From assembly GCF_900660715.1 (NCBI RefSeq), contig NZ_LR215047.1:62001-126000 (forward strand): a DNA stretch of 64,000 nucleotides, written 5' to 3'. This stretch comes from Metamycoplasma arthritidis. GTDB taxonomy: Bacteria; Bacillota_I; Bacilli_A; Mycoplasmatales; Metamycoplasmataceae. Positions 18,842 to 29,346 of the stretch are shown in pieces. Each line of letters starts with the position of its first letter. Within the stretch, counting starts at the first letter, position 1. The notes below the pieces were generated by a model that was given only the letters and a program-made list of their open reading frames with translations, was not told the origin of the DNA and did not search any database. The position numbers and the translations under genes were made by a program.

Positions 18842-19690
18842 TTATTCTTTTTTGTCTAAATCAATTCCTTGGCGTTCAACGCTAATTCTTAAAAGCGTTA
18901 AAGCAAAAGCATAAATTGATTGAATCGATCTTTCTTCCTTTGCGGTTTCAATATCATTTTTAATGCTATTTTGTGAATTTACAACAATAGTTTCAAGTTC
19001 TTTTTTCTTTGATGCATCATCAGTTTTTGAAATTTTTTCTTTTATTTCCTCTATTAATTTTTCGTATTCATTTTTAGCGTTTTCACTAACGGGTTGTTTA
19101 TGTTTTTTAAATAATTCAAGTTGTGCTTTGTAAATTTTAAGTTGCGCGCTTTTTTCATCTAAGGAAAGTTCGTTGTTGGTTAAAATTTCATTAATAGCTT
19201 TTTCTAAATAATCAGAATCTTCTTTGTAATGTTCTTTAAGTTCGCTAGTTTCAAATTCTTTTAAAATTTCTTTATATTCATCAATAATCTCTTGACCATT
19301 CTCTGTTAATTTAAGCAGCTCATCTTCTTTAAAATTTTCAATTGTTTTAGTTACTTTTATTGTTTTGTTTGTTTCTTTATTTTTAATAATTAGCGTAACT
19401 AGTAAGGAAGTTGATCTAGCTTTAAGTTCGATAATTTCAACCTCATATTTTTCTTTATCATAATTTCCATCAATTTGGATGTCTTCTTTTTTCACATTTT
19501 TAGAAATTCTATCCGTTTTGTCACTCACATCAAGTTCAATTTTATTAGCAATTTCTTGTAGGTTTTGATCTCTAGGCATCAAGTCGGGAGTATTGGGATT
19601 CGTGTTATTTGTACATGAAGCCGCAATAGTTGTGATTGGCAAAATTGTAATTGAAGGTATAATCATAAATAATAATTTTTTGAGTTTCAT
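18842..19690 (-). CDS. Lipoprotein with lipoprotein-17-like domain and helical C-terminus (282 aa)
   Basis: Lipobox ASC near residue 26. Residues ~40-120 (pattern ...KTDRISKNVKKEDI... ...VTLIIKNKETNKTIKVTKTIENF) resemble the repeated domain of 'lipoprotein 17-related variable surface proteins' of mycoplasmas. The rest (about 125-282) is highly charged, Glu/Lys-rich and likely coiled coil. Surface location is likely, and antigenic variation is possible but no phase-variable repeat tract was seen. It is probably monocistronic, with a terminator just downstream and a noncoding region upstream that shows no strong promoter. Confidence 0.78.
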   Translation of the reverse strand: MKLKKLLFMIIPSITILPITTIAASCTNNTNPNTPDLMPRDQNLQEIANKIELDVSDKTDRISKNVKKEDIQIDGNYDKEKYEVEIIELKARSTSLLVTLIIKNKETNKTIKVTKTIENFKEDELLKLTENGQEIIDEYKEILKEFETSELKEHYKEDSDYLEKAINEILTNNELSLDEKSAQLKIYKAQLELFKKHKQPVSENAKNEYEKLIEEIKEKISKTDDASKKKELETIVVNSQNSIKNDIETAKEERSIQSIYAFALTLLRISVERQGIDLDKKE

Positions 19691-19891
19691 ATCTCTATTC
19701 CTTTTACTTTGACTAAATTTTGAAACAATTATATATTGAATCTAAAAAAACTTAGAAATAATGGTTTGATTGTGAATTTCACTAGCAATTAGGTATTAAA
19801 GATTTTTTATCCCGCAATTAATTTTGTTATTTTTGGCTTTTCATTTATTGAATAATGAAAAACTTTTTAGTAAGAATAGTTTTAATTTTTT

Positions 19892-20685
19892 TTAAAATCT
19901 TAATGATAAACAACTTAGACCACCATCAAGTTTTTTAAATTCTGAGGTATCACAAGTAATTACATTGTAGATACCTAATGCTTTAATTTTTGCTAAAAGC
20001 TTTGGATAGCCTTCGGGTACGATTACATTTTCATTAACTCAAATGCAATTTGCAGCGTAACCCTCGTCTTTAGTAACGACGATTTTGTTAAAATCATTAA
20101 AGATTGGGTAGTCAATAAATTCACCAGAAATTAGTAAGTTATTATGTTCTAGATAGTTAACACCGGTTTTCAGATGTAGCATTTCTGTCATTGGAACTGG
20201 AATGCATTTTTTATTAACTTTAGCTAGAATATTAAAGAATTGTCTAATTCCTTCACTATTAGTACGATCTGACATACCAACAAAATAAATGTCACCAACC
20301 ATCATAACGTCTCCACCGTCTAAGGTACCAGGAGCAATAATTTTAAAGATTTTACTATCATCAAAAAAGCGTTTTAGATAAGGTAGCATCTCATCTTTTT
20401 CGCCATTTCTTGATGCTGCACCTGGATTAGTTAGAATAGCGATTTCACCAGGCACAATTACTGCTGTGTCTTCAACAAAACACGAGTCAGGGTAAGCTTC
20501 ATTTTTAGGAGCAATTGTTACATTGGTTCCACATTTTTTAAAGCTTCAATGTAAGCTTCGTGTTGTTTTAAGGCTAGTTCATAGTTGGGTTTTCCTAGTT
20601 CAGGAGCCGAAGTGATTCCATTTACCATTGAAGCGGCTGGAATTTTAACAATCGTGTTTTTGAACTTATTTTTTAAATTTTCCAT
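19892..20685 (-). pseudogene. Dimethylargininase (DDAH-like) gene with a single-base frameshift
   Basis: The product would hydrolyse methylated arginine to citrulline and dimethylamine. The N-terminal part (MENLKNKFKNTIVKIPAAS... HEAYIEALKN) runs out of frame at a run of six A (minus strand; plus-strand T run 20534-20539). Adding one base restores ...CGTNVTIAPKNEAYPDSCFVEDTAVI. The remainder is well kept: LDGGDVMMVG, FVGMSDRTN, LHLKTGVN, and the C-terminal GGLSCLSLRF with the catalytic-type Cys. Without correction translation stops a few codons after the run. It could be real loss, phase variation, slippage or sequencing error. The start at 20685 has GGTGTGA upstream. Confidence 0.82.
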
Positions 20686-20736
20686 TTTTTTATCACACCT
20701 TTTCATCTTATTTTTTAGATACAAAAAAATTTATAC

Positions 20737-20751
20737 CGTACCTTTAAGGTA
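20737..20751. promoter_or_regulatory. Palindrome in the dimethylargininase leader
   Basis: GTACCTTTAAGGTAC is an inverted repeat (5-7 bp arms) located about 50 bp before the start codon, within the predicted 5' leader. A T-rich tract follows on both strands. It could be a leader hairpin or an operator half; the function is unknown. Confidence 0.35.
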
Positions 20752-20804
20752 CTCCTTTTTTTTATTATTTTTAAACTTTATTAATAAGAAAAAAATGGCT
20801 AAAG

Positions 20805-20833
20805 ATTATTCGCCTTATAAAGGATGATGGCAA
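20805..20833 (-). promoter_or_regulatory. Promoter of the dimethylargininase gene
   Basis: On the minus strand TTGCCA (20828-20833), 17 bp, AATAAT (20805-20810). A 12-bp perfect palindrome, AAATCGCGATTT (20840-20851), lies 6 bp upstream of the -35 and could be a regulator site. The predicted leader is about 110 nt. Confidence 0.5.
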
Positions 20834-20897
20834 GCATAGAAATCGCGATTTTAAGATATAATTTTATTGTCGATAAACAAAATGATTAATTCTAGGA

Positions 20898-21512
20898 TTA
20901 ATTTTTTTTAAAATTAAAAGCAATAAAATTAATGTTTTTACCCAGTTCATAAAACTTCTTTTCATAATCAGTAAAATAGTTTTCAATTTGGTAATCACAA
21001 TTGTGTAAATCATTAGTTTGATAGATGATATTAGCTCCAAATGCCGCTAGTTCTTCTAAAGCAAATTGGTATAGTCCGTCGTTGTCACTTTTAAAATAAA
21101 TAATGCCATCATCTAATAAAAGTTTTTGATATATTTCTAAAAATTTTCGATAAACTAATCTTCTTTTAAAATGACGTTTTTTAGGTCAAGGATCGCTAAA
21201 AGTTAGTCAAATAGTTTGACATTTACCATTAAAAATAGTGCTAAGTTCCGAAGCATCTGCTACCACTACTAAAATGTTTTTTAATTCGCTAGTTTCAAAT
21301 TTTTTAATTGCCGAATAAGCCGGTGTTGAATATTTTTCAATTCCAATGTATTGTTTAGTGGGATTAGCCTTGGCAAGCTCACAGATCATTTTGCCTTTTC
21401 CCATGCCAATTTCTAATACAGTGTCTTTAGTTAAGATATGAGGCAATTTTTTAAGAGAATAAGGACTATTTTTTATAAAATCTAAAGCATTCTTGTTATA
21501 TCGTAAGCGCAT
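20898..21512 (-). CDS. trmB: tRNA (guanine-N7-)-methyltransferase
   Basis: Class I SAM-dependent methyltransferase making m7G46 in tRNA. The SAM-binding loop is VLEIGMGKGKM (about residue 32 on), and the family signature after the Trp is LTFSDPWPKKRHFKRRL, the conserved FPDPWPKxRHxKRR motif. The length of 204 aa is normal for Firmicutes/mollicute TrmB. ATG 21512 fits MRLRYNKNA, the usual start region. The neighbours are unrelated in function, and the gene appears to be transcribed alone. Confidence 0.95.
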
Positions 21513-21664
21513 AGTAAGTATTTTATTCTATAAAAACTAAAAAAGCAATTTTTAACTTTATATAATTAATAGCAAGTATTCAACAATAGTTGTACTTTAC
21601 TGATTTTGCCTAGAAAAATAATTCAAAAATTTCATACATTACATGAGGTGAGTAATAAACAACC

Positions 21665-22300
21665 ATGACGAACAACAAAAACGAAGAGCCAATTATTAAG
21701 AGCTTTTATGATCTTCTAAATGACGAAGAAAAAGAAAAACAACCAGTTAATACCCCAAGAACCGGCCGCCACTTATTTGATATTGGCGAAATTATTAATA
21801 TTCAAGCTTTTAAATATGATGGCACTTTGTATCGTCAATATGAGGGTGCCAAAGTTATTGCTAACTTGAACGACTTCGTGGTGCTATTACTAATTAAAAC
21901 CAAAGTATCAGAAGAAAATATGAATTGAATTGTTTCGGATCCAACGCTATTTTTCTTTGCCAAAAATAAGTTTTATAATGCAAATATTACCCTAAATCGT
22001 AATAAAGAAAATTACATCTATGTTAATTTGGCGAGCCCTTTTTATATTGATAATGGTACAGTTAAATATATTGATTTTGATGTTGATGTTAAAAGCTACG
22101 CCGCGCAAGAATTTAATGTTATTGATTGAAATGATTTTAAAGAGTCAATTAAAAAACTAAACTATCCTCTAGAACTAATTTATCGCATTTATGATGAATT
22201 AGACTATCTCTATGAACAATTTAAAAATAAAAACGGGGTTTTTTCAAGCAAATTAGTAGATGGCCTTGCTAAGATGCTACGTGAATCCGGTGATATTTAG
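21665..22300 (+). CDS. DUF402-family protein (211 aa), probable nucleoside phosphatase
   Basis: Residues ~38-130 carry the DUF402 barrel signature: IGEIINIQAFKYDGTLYRQYEGAKVI, then WIVSDPTLFFF and later YIYVNLASPFYID...IKYIDFDVDV. In Gram-positive bacteria this family includes nucleoside di-/triphosphate hydrolases. Here there is an N-terminal acidic extension of ~35 residues. A GAGGTGAG box lies 14 bp from the ATG, a long but usable spacing. The gene converges on the nusG unit, with a terminator between them. Substrate assignment is by family only. Confidence 0.8.
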
Positions 22301-22360
22301 TTCATTTTGCAAACTATTAATAATATTTGGCATTATCAAAAGCCTTTATTTCAACAATAA

Positions 22361-22400
22361 AAAACCAAAAGAGATTGCAACAAACCTCTTTTGGTTTTTT
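22361..22400. terminator. Bidirectional terminator
   Basis: AAAACCAAAAGAG and CTCTTTTGGTTTT form a 13-bp stem between the convergent DUF402 and nusG genes. Confidence 0.82.
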
Positions 22401-22420
22401 GAAAGAATATTGGATAAGTT

Positions 22421-23014
22421 TTAACCGCAAATTTCTAAATCGGCGTGATCAATTTCGGTAGGCACTTTTCTACCATATTGCTCAATATTGACAAAAGCTT
22501 TTTGGGTGATGTCATTATTTTTAACGATTTCGCCCATTTCTCCTTTGAAAATTCCGCTAGTGATTTTAACAATAACGCCTTCTTTGAAAACTGTTTCAAT
22601 ATCGCCTGCGGCAAATTTTTCAGCAAGAGCAATTTCTTTTTGTACCATTTTTTCAAAGTTACGAGTACTAATTGGAGTTGGTTTTGCTCCCTTACCACTT
22701 GAACCAATTAGCCCGGTTACATATTGGGTGTTTCTGACTAAGTATCAAGCTTCATCGGTCATAATCATATTAATAAAAATGTAACCTTTGTAAATATTTA
22801 AATATTTAACTTTATATTCTTCGCCTTTTGATTTTTTTTCAAGTTCTTTATTAGATAAGTGAGGCATTTTAAAGATTTTTATTTCTTTAAAACATTCATC
22901 CATATCTTGAGTTGAAATTTTATTTTTAAGTGATTCAACGACATTGTCTTCTTTGCCAGAAACAGTTGAAATCATATATCACTTAAAAGCTTTATCTTGG
23001 TTGTTCATGTTCAT
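22421..23014 (-). CDS. nusG: Transcription termination/antitermination protein NusG
   Basis: The N-terminal NGN domain begins KWYMISTVSGKEDNVVESL and contains YIFINMIMTDEAWYLVRNT with GLIGSSGKGAKPTPIS. The C-terminal KOW motif is VIVKITSGIFKGEMGEI. NusG binds RNA polymerase and links it to Rho-type or ribosomal factors. ATG 23014 has AGGAG eight bases upstream; a second ATG two codons later is possible. It is the third gene of the conserved rpmG-secE-nusG cluster. Confidence 0.95.
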
Positions 23015-23031
23015 CCACGCTCCTAGCTAGT

Positions 23032-23271
23032 TTAAGATTTGATACCTACTAAATTTCAGAGTGAAGTAAATATAAACGTAATTAAAAACGCAAAAATTGC
23101 AAAGGCAGCCGTAAAAGCGATGGTGATCCCAAATCATCTTCAACTTTTAGCTGGACGTGATCATCTAATTCTTTTAATTTCTTTTACAAAATTTTTAGTT
23201 GTTGATTCTTTGACGGTGCTTTGATCAATTTCAGGCGATTCTTTGAATCCATTTTCTTTATCGTTATTCAT
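23032..23271 (-). CDS. secE: Preprotein translocase subunit SecE
   Basis: 79 aa with a charged N-terminus, the conserved amphipathic motif VKEIKRIRWSRPAKSWR and a single transmembrane helix (about residues 48-70). SecE clamps SecY in the membrane. Four Trp codons are TGA, which hides the gene from standard-code ORF finders. ATG 23271 overlaps the rpmG stop (TAATG) and uses AAGGAGG inside the rpmG end as ribosome-binding site. Confidence 0.95.
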
Positions 23272-23417
23272 TACTTTTCCTCCTTATGTAGGGTTTGCAT
23301 GTTGCAATGTTTGCAAAACTTTTTAATTTCTAAACGATTAGTAACACTTTTATTAGTACTATAGTTCTTAGCAAGACAGACTTGACAGGCTAAAGTAATC
23401 TTTTTGGTGTTTTTCAT
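23271..23417 (-). CDS. rpmG: 50S ribosomal protein L33
   Basis: 48 aa with two zinc-binding CxxC motifs (CQVC at residues 11-14 and CKHC at 35-38) and the typical KITLAC start and RLEIKKFC core. The gene is too short for usual ORF cut-offs. It begins the rpmG-secE-nusG unit and its stop codon overlaps the secE start by one base. Confidence 0.95.
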   Translation of the reverse strand: MKNTKKITLACQVCLAKNYSTNKSVTNRLEIKKFCKHCNMQTLHKEEK

Positions 23418-23490
23418 GCTAGTAATTATAGTTTAATTTTGTTTTTTCTCTATTTAATCTTTGAATAAGATAAATATAATATTAAAGAAC

Positions 23491-25200
23491 ATGAGTAAAA
23501 CTACGATTTTTCTAATTATGTTGCTTGTTATTGTGGTGATCTTAACATTCACTGCAATCTTTGTTTATTTTGGCAAAATATTTTTTAGTGCTACTCGCGA
23601 AAAGAGTAAAAAGATGATTGAAAAAATTCAGTCATGAGAAGAGAGCTTAGAAAAAATCATGGATCAATTTGAATCATTTGCCAAAAATTCTAAACAAGCA
23701 ATGGAACTAGAAAATCAGCTAACTGCAAAAGTAAGCGCTTTTGAAGTTAGTGCCAAGCAACTACGAATTTCTACTAATAAAATTAACGGTATAATTAATG
23801 GTCATTTAAAAAAACATTATCTTTGTTTAAAATGTTACAAAAAAGTCAAGAAACAAAGCAAGCTTCTAACATTAGAATTTCAGAAACTTCAAAAACTATT
23901 TTTGGCAGTTGTTGAATTTAGTGAAGCGAATTCTCTTATTTTAAATAACTTTTTTGCTCGAGTGTCTAATTTGCAGGTTGTTTGAAAAAAACTTATTAAT
24001 CAAGGTAAATCATTATATAAACAAAATTATTTAGACTTTTTTGAAAGTCGTCTTAATGCTTTAAATAATGAAATTAAAGAATCTTTTGATATCTTATTCA
24101 ATATGACTTTTGAGGCTAAAAATAGTGAAATAAAATTACAAGAAACCCAAAATTTAGTTTATGAATATGGCTTAATTATTAGCCGAGCAATTAAATACTT
24201 TATTTTTGTTAATGAAACACTCCCCAATAAAATTAGAATCTTATTGCAAAATAAAGAACGCCAAAAAAATGTTATTTCATATGCTTTTTTGAATTTAGAG
24301 AAGTTAATTAATTTGCCTAAAATTTTAGAAAGAATCAAAGAAGTTCGTGATGAAATAATAAATGGCAATTTACTAGAAACCGAAACCAAAATAAGAAATG
24401 AGCTCCTGTCAATTAACAAAATAATCATTAGTTGAAATAATAAATTGACTATTGAAACTAAATGTGCTTATTTGCTTAATTTAAACGAACAAAAAATCAT
24501 TGAAATTAAAAATCATTTTGTTAAGCAAACTACTTGGCTATTACACGAGCTTAAAAAAACTAACTATCGTTATAATAAGCAATCTAAAATAACAATTGTA
24601 GAAATTGAAAATTTTATGAACCAAGAACTTAAGACTTTTGATTATTACAATAATAAAGAAAAGTGGTTAAAACAAAATATTTCTTATACAGATATTGTTG
24701 ATGAAATTAAATCATTAATTGTTAAAATTAAACAATACTGTCACTTTGAACTTGACTTAATAAATGAAATTAATGAGTATCAACTAAGCAAAGATTTTTT
24801 ATCAGAAAATAGCCACCTAATGCAATCAAAAATATATGAAATATTAGCAAAATGTGCTGATAACAAAATTGTAATGGATGAGGCTGAAAAAAAAGCAACC
24901 AAAAATATTGACATTGAATTTGAAAATTTTCAAAATATGCTATTAGATAGTCAAAATTCGCTATTAACCTTAAGCAATCAATTCGATAGTTTATTGGATA
25001 AATATATTGATGTTATTGCAATGTTTGAAATCAAAATTAATACTTTTGAGCTTGCTAAAAAAATTATTAAATATCTTGCTGCTGAAGTTTCTTCTTCAGA
25101 AGATGTTAAAAATATTTATTTAAAAACTATGGGCTTATATAACGAAGGCAAATATGATGAAATACTAAAAATCACCCATAGTTTTGTTGTGGGGAATTAA
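23491..25200 (+). CDS. ezrA: EzrA-like septation-ring regulator (569 aa)
   Basis: A single N-terminal transmembrane helix (about residues 5-30, FLIMLLVIVVILTFTAIFVYF) is followed by ~530 residues of helical, coiled-coil-rich sequence with no enzymatic motifs. Size, topology and position directly upstream of thiI match EzrA of Bacillus, which modulates FtsZ ring assembly. Sequence identity is low, so the name rests on architecture and synteny. TATAAT ends 10 bp before the ATG and there is no Shine-Dalgarno, which suggests a nearly leaderless mRNA. The thiI ATG follows 10 bp after the stop. Confidence 0.62.
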
Positions 25201-25210
25201 GGAGAAAAAC

Positions 25211-26356
25211 ATGTATCAAAAAATTCTAATAAGATATGGCGAACTTACGCTCAAAGGCCAAAATAAACGGGATTTTATTAATGATTTAAAACGTAATTTA
25301 ATGTTCCATATACCAAAAGAGCAAATTAAAATGGAATACGATCGTGCTTTTTTGGATTTTAGTTTGACTAATTTAGATGCTCTTAAGTATGTTTTTGGTA
25401 TTTCTTCTTATTCATGCGTTTATGAAGTAGAAAGCTCTTTGGCAGCAATTACTTCAAAAGTACTAGATATTGCTAAACAAAAATATCCTTTTAAAACTTT
25501 TGCTATTGCAGCAAGAAGACATAATAAAAATTTTGAAATGAATTCCAATGATTTAAATAGACATTTAGGCTGTGCTATTCTAAGTAATTTCGAAGTAAAA
25601 GTAAATTTAGAAGAGCCTGATTTAAAAATATATGTTGAGGTTAGGGATGCTTCAACTTATATTTTTATTGATTATATTGCCGGCCTTGGTGGCATGCCTT
25701 TAAATTCTGCTGGTCAAGTTTTGCATCTAATGAGTGGTGGCATTGATTCACCAGTAGCGGCTTATTTACTACAAAAACGAGGTCTAAGAATTAATTTTTT
25801 AAATTTCATCACGCCACCTCATACTGATGAAAAAACCACACAAAAAGTTGATGAATTAATTAAAGTTATCGCTAAATACCAAGGGAGCGCCAAACTATAT
25901 CAAGTTAATTTTACAGATATCATGAATTATATTGGCCTCGTAAGTAATCAAAAATATAAAATTATCTTAATGCGACGTTCTTTTTATCGGATCGCTCAAA
26001 TGCTTGCAAAAAAATTGCACATTAAAGCTTTATCTAACGGTGAAAATTTGGCACAAGTGGCATCACAAACATTAGAAGCAATTCACACAGTTAGTGCTCC
26101 GATTACACTTCCGATTTTTAGACCACTTCTTAGTTTTGATAAAAACGAAACGATTAAGATTGCCGAAAAAATAGGAACTATGCCAATTTCAATTTTAAAA
26201 GCTTGTGAAACTTGCGAACTTTTTGCTCCTAAAAATCCAATTATTAAACCAACGCCCGAAGAAGCAAGCGAGCTAGAAAAAGAATTAGATAAACTACCAG
26301 AGCTAGAAAAATTAGCTGTTGAAAATGTAACTATTAAAACAATTAGCACCTTATAA
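25211..26356 (+). CDS. thiI: tRNA uracil 4-sulfurtransferase ThiI
   Basis: Forms 4-thiouridine at tRNA position 8. The N-terminal ferredoxin-like/THUMP domain (about 1-165) contains IRYGELTLKGQNKRDF. The PP-loop SGGIDSP (about residue 175) activates the uracil by adenylation. The late ACETCELFAPKNP motif keeps the Cys equivalent to E. coli Cys344. There is no C-terminal rhodanese domain, as usual in Firmicutes and mollicutes. ATG 25211 has AAGGAG upstream; the longer start upstream overlaps ezrA and is unlikely. Confidence 0.95.
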   Translation: MYQKILIRYGELTLKGQNKRDFINDLKRNLMFHIPKEQIKMEYDRAFLDFSLTNLDALKYVFGISSYSCVYEVESSLAAITSKVLDIAKQKYPFKTFAIAARRHNKNFEMNSNDLNRHLGCAILSNFEVKVNLEEPDLKIYVEVRDASTYIFIDYIAGLGGMPLNSAGQVLHLMSGGIDSPVAAYLLQKRGLRINFLNFITPPHTDEKTTQKVDELIKVIAKYQGSAKLYQVNFTDIMNYIGLVSNQKYKIILMRRSFYRIAQMLAKKLHIKALSNGENLAQVASQTLEAIHTVSAPITLPIFRPLLSFDKNETIKIAEKIGTMPISILKACETCELFAPKNPIIKPTPEEASELEKELDKLPELEKLAVENVTIKTISTL

Positions 26357-26367
26357 ACTATTTAATT

Positions 26368-26397
26368 AAAAATGCCGTTTATTACCGCGGCATTTTT
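26368..26397 (+). terminator. Terminator of thiI, also facing the P69 gene end
   Basis: AAAAATGCCG (26368-26377) pairs with CGGCATTTTT (26388-26397). It lies between convergent thiI and the permease gene. Confidence 0.78.
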
Positions 26398-26422
26398 AAA
26401 ATGCTTTTGCCTATGAAAATTC

Positions 26423-28120
26423 TTAAGAGCCAAAAATAATTTTTCTTTTTTTACTAAAGATTCCTAGCAAATTAATTTCGCCAGCTTTTAGACGGATAAA
26501 AATAGAAAGCAAATTAACAAGGGCAATTAATAAGGCACCGATTCATAAATAAGGAGCAATGTCAGCTACGGTTCTTGAAACTGATAGCGTTGATTTTATT
26601 CCAATTAAACTAGAAGAAAAAATGCCATATGTAATGAAATTTCGAATGATTTTTTCGATTTCAAAGCTAAACATTGTAACGGTGTCTTTTTTGATGGTTG
26701 GGAGAATAAAATTTCGATAAATTTTTAGCGAGCTATATCCTTGTTTTTTTAATTCGACAATTTGATTTTGATTGATTTTTTGGATGGAATTTTCTAAATT
26801 TTTAGTTAAAGTGGAAGCACTATGTATAGCAAAAGCAAAGACAAATGCGGCAGGATACAGTTTAAAAATTGGTTCTATTAGAAAGAATAGCACAATCGTC
26901 GGAATGGTCCTGGCAAATGAATTGCATAACTTAAAAATAATAGATTTTGGTTTGCTATTTGTTTTGCTATTAAGAAAAAACAATTTTAGTTTACTAATTA
27001 CAAATACCACAAGAATAGTAATTGCTACTAAGCTAATTAGTTCGTACACTATTTTAAAAATGTTCTCAGGTCCACTCAAACTAAGTTCGTTTCAGTTGGG
27101 CAAAAACAATGATCTAAGATAATCTTTTCCTTGGTCCGGATAAAATCTTTGACCTATTAAACTTTGAATAGATAGAACAACCATAATTAAGCAAAAAATC
27201 GCAACAAATACTTTAACTAGTGTTTGCAATGTTTTTTCTTTTTGATATGACTTATGATTAGAACTATGGCTTTTACTCGCGATAATATATTTATTTCAAC
27301 CAAGATGGAAAAGTTCTAACAAAAAAGTAAAAGTGACCAAAACAAATAATGGGATTAAAAGTTCACTAAAAGTATTTTTTTCAGGATCAACAATTAACAG
27401 CCCGATTCCTAAAAACCCCAATCTAGAAAGAATGGTACTTCATCTTAAATTAGATTCAAAAGCATAGAAAATGTATCCAAAAACTTTTTGTTTGATTTGT
27501 GGCCAAATTTCAGTCATAAAAGCTTTAAACTTTGAGTGTGAACTTTTGGTCAAATGTCAATAAATAGTGTAATTAGCGTTTTCAATTGATTGTGAAAAGT
27601 ATTCATGTAATCAAAGTCAGCTACTTCATGAAAGAATTAAATTAATTGCTAAAATTTTGTCAAATGTCGCACTAAACAAGTAAACAAATAACAATTCAGG
27701 GCATATTCTTAGAAAAATCGTAATTGATCTAAATGGAAATGCGATTCATTTAGAATTCGTTTTATAGTTTGAAAAATAAGCAGTTATTAAAGCTAAAGTA
27801 ACCCCAACAATAGTGCCAAAAAAGATAATTTTGATACTTTCAAACAAAAATTTAAATGATAGAAGTCAAAGGTTTTGATTACCATATTCTTTGCTAATTG
27901 AAGAAGCTTTAAAAAAGTCTTTTATGTTATTGAAAAATAATCCTAGGCCATTACTTGAAAAAGAGAAATTAACATTAAGAAAAAAAGAAACAATAATACT
28001 TAGAATAAAAAATCCAAAAATCACCTTCACTCAAGGTCTAAGTCGTGATTTTAGTACTATTTCGCCATTACTAATTTGATAGCGAAAAATGTTCTTTTTA
28101 ATTGTTATGTTATTATTCAT
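26423..28120 (-). CDS. P69-type ABC transporter permease (565 aa, two fused permease halves)
   Basis: About twelve hydrophobic segments arranged as two similar halves. Each half has a phosphonate-transporter (PhnE)-type inner-membrane signature, e.g. GTIVGVTLALITAYF with LLFVYLFSATF in the first and FAFAIHSASTLTKNLENSI in the second. This matches P69 of the M. hyorhinis P37/P29/P69 system in size and order. The ATG at 28120 overlaps the stop of the P37-like gene by 8 bp, so the two are coupled. The ATPase is not next to it but probably encoded at 33917. It likely imports thiamine-type or phosphorylated cofactors. Confidence 0.85.
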
Positions 28121-29255
28121 TGTTAAAGAGTTTTTCAAAAGGATCAATTACTTCTTGCTTGATGTCTTTGATTTGTTTGTAACCATTAAAACCTATTCTA
28201 GGTCCGTAGTTATCTTTGCCATTTTTATGAACATTAATTATTGCCTTGGCTAGTAAGTCTATGGTTTTTTGATCTAATGATTTTTTGGCAACATACATGT
28301 TATATTTCATTGCTTCGGTTGTGGTTAAAAATTCTATTTTCTCATCTTCATTATTAGTTGAATAGTAATCTAATTTTTTGCCTTTATAAGAGTTGTGTTT
28401 GTAAGCAAATGCACCAAATTCATCAAAAACAATATGATATTTAGAAAGAGAGCCTTTAGATATGTTGTGTCCATCACCTTGTTGATATTTATCAGCGTTT
28501 TTTAGCATGTCTTCACCGAAAGAAGTAAACTCGTTACCTTTTTTAGTGAAATGTTTTTTAAATAGGGCTTCTTGCAACTTATACTTTGAGGCACTAGTTT
28601 TTTTACCAGTTACAATCCCGAAGTTGCGAAAAGTATTTCAATCTTTTTCATCTCAAGCTTTTTTAATTTTGGTCTTTGTGTCCTCGTTGCCTCAAATCAT
28701 TACTACGCCACGATAATATTCAATTGTTTTGTTCAAGTCGTAAAAGCGAGTATATTTAGTGCCGTCTCAACCATATGATTGGTCATCTCATTCTAAATAT
28801 TTTTTTGCTTCAAAAGCTTTTTGTGCAGTGGCAGCAAGTTTGCGAAGATCATCTTCATTTTCCTTGCCGTTTTTATAATATGAGTTTTCTTTTTCAAAAT
28901 TAAAGGCTTTTGTCAGTGTTTGAATAAAAGGAACTACTGAGTCACGATCCTTGTTGTTATAAAAAACAGTCGGTGTCAAAATGGCAACATTACTTGCCCC
29001 TTTAACTAAATTATTAGCTAAATCATTTCCACTTTCTACAAAAGCAACTTCGTTGCCAACCTCTTTAGCGTTGGCATTTGATAATTTATTTAGTCGATTA
29101 TATTCTTTGATTATTTCATCAAAAAAACTTTTGTCTAAATTTTTGTCTCATGGCACTACCACAGCAAAACTAATATTCGTTGTTGAACAACTTATTGCAA
29201 TTGTAGGTGCAATTAATGTAAATGGAAGTGAAAGTAATTTAAATATTTTTTTCAT
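28113..29255 (-). CDS. P37/Cypl-type substrate-binding lipoprotein (380 aa)
   Basis: The signal peptide ends in lipobox AISC (Cys about residue 23). The mature sequence follows the M. hyorhinis P37 layout: FAVVVPWDKN, early NNLVKGASNVAILTP, WDDQSYGWDGTKYTRFY, VIFGNEDT-like VVMIWGNEDT, YHIVFDEFGAFAYKHNSY and a C-terminal GPRIGFNGYK. Crystal structures of P37 (Cypl) hold thiamine pyrophosphate, so thiamine uptake is the best guess. AAGGTGG precedes ATG 29255. It is the first gene of a two-gene unit with the P69-type permease. Confidence 0.88.
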
Positions 29256-29346
29256 TATTTACCACCTTAATTTAAAAATTTTAATCAAAACTTGCTAATT
29301 TTTCTTTTAATTAGACTTTTATTTTATATGTACTAAAATTATTGAT

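Noticed and set aside
20795-20839. Short plus-strand frame MAKDYSPYKGWWQA in the gap upstream of the dimethylargininase gene
   Set aside because: Only 14 codons with no ribosome-binding site. It overlaps the predicted leftward promoter and is best explained by chance.
29256-29346. TPP riboswitch upstream of the P37-type gene
   Set aside because: The 91-bp AT-rich divergent region lacks the conserved TPP aptamer elements such as CTGAGA.
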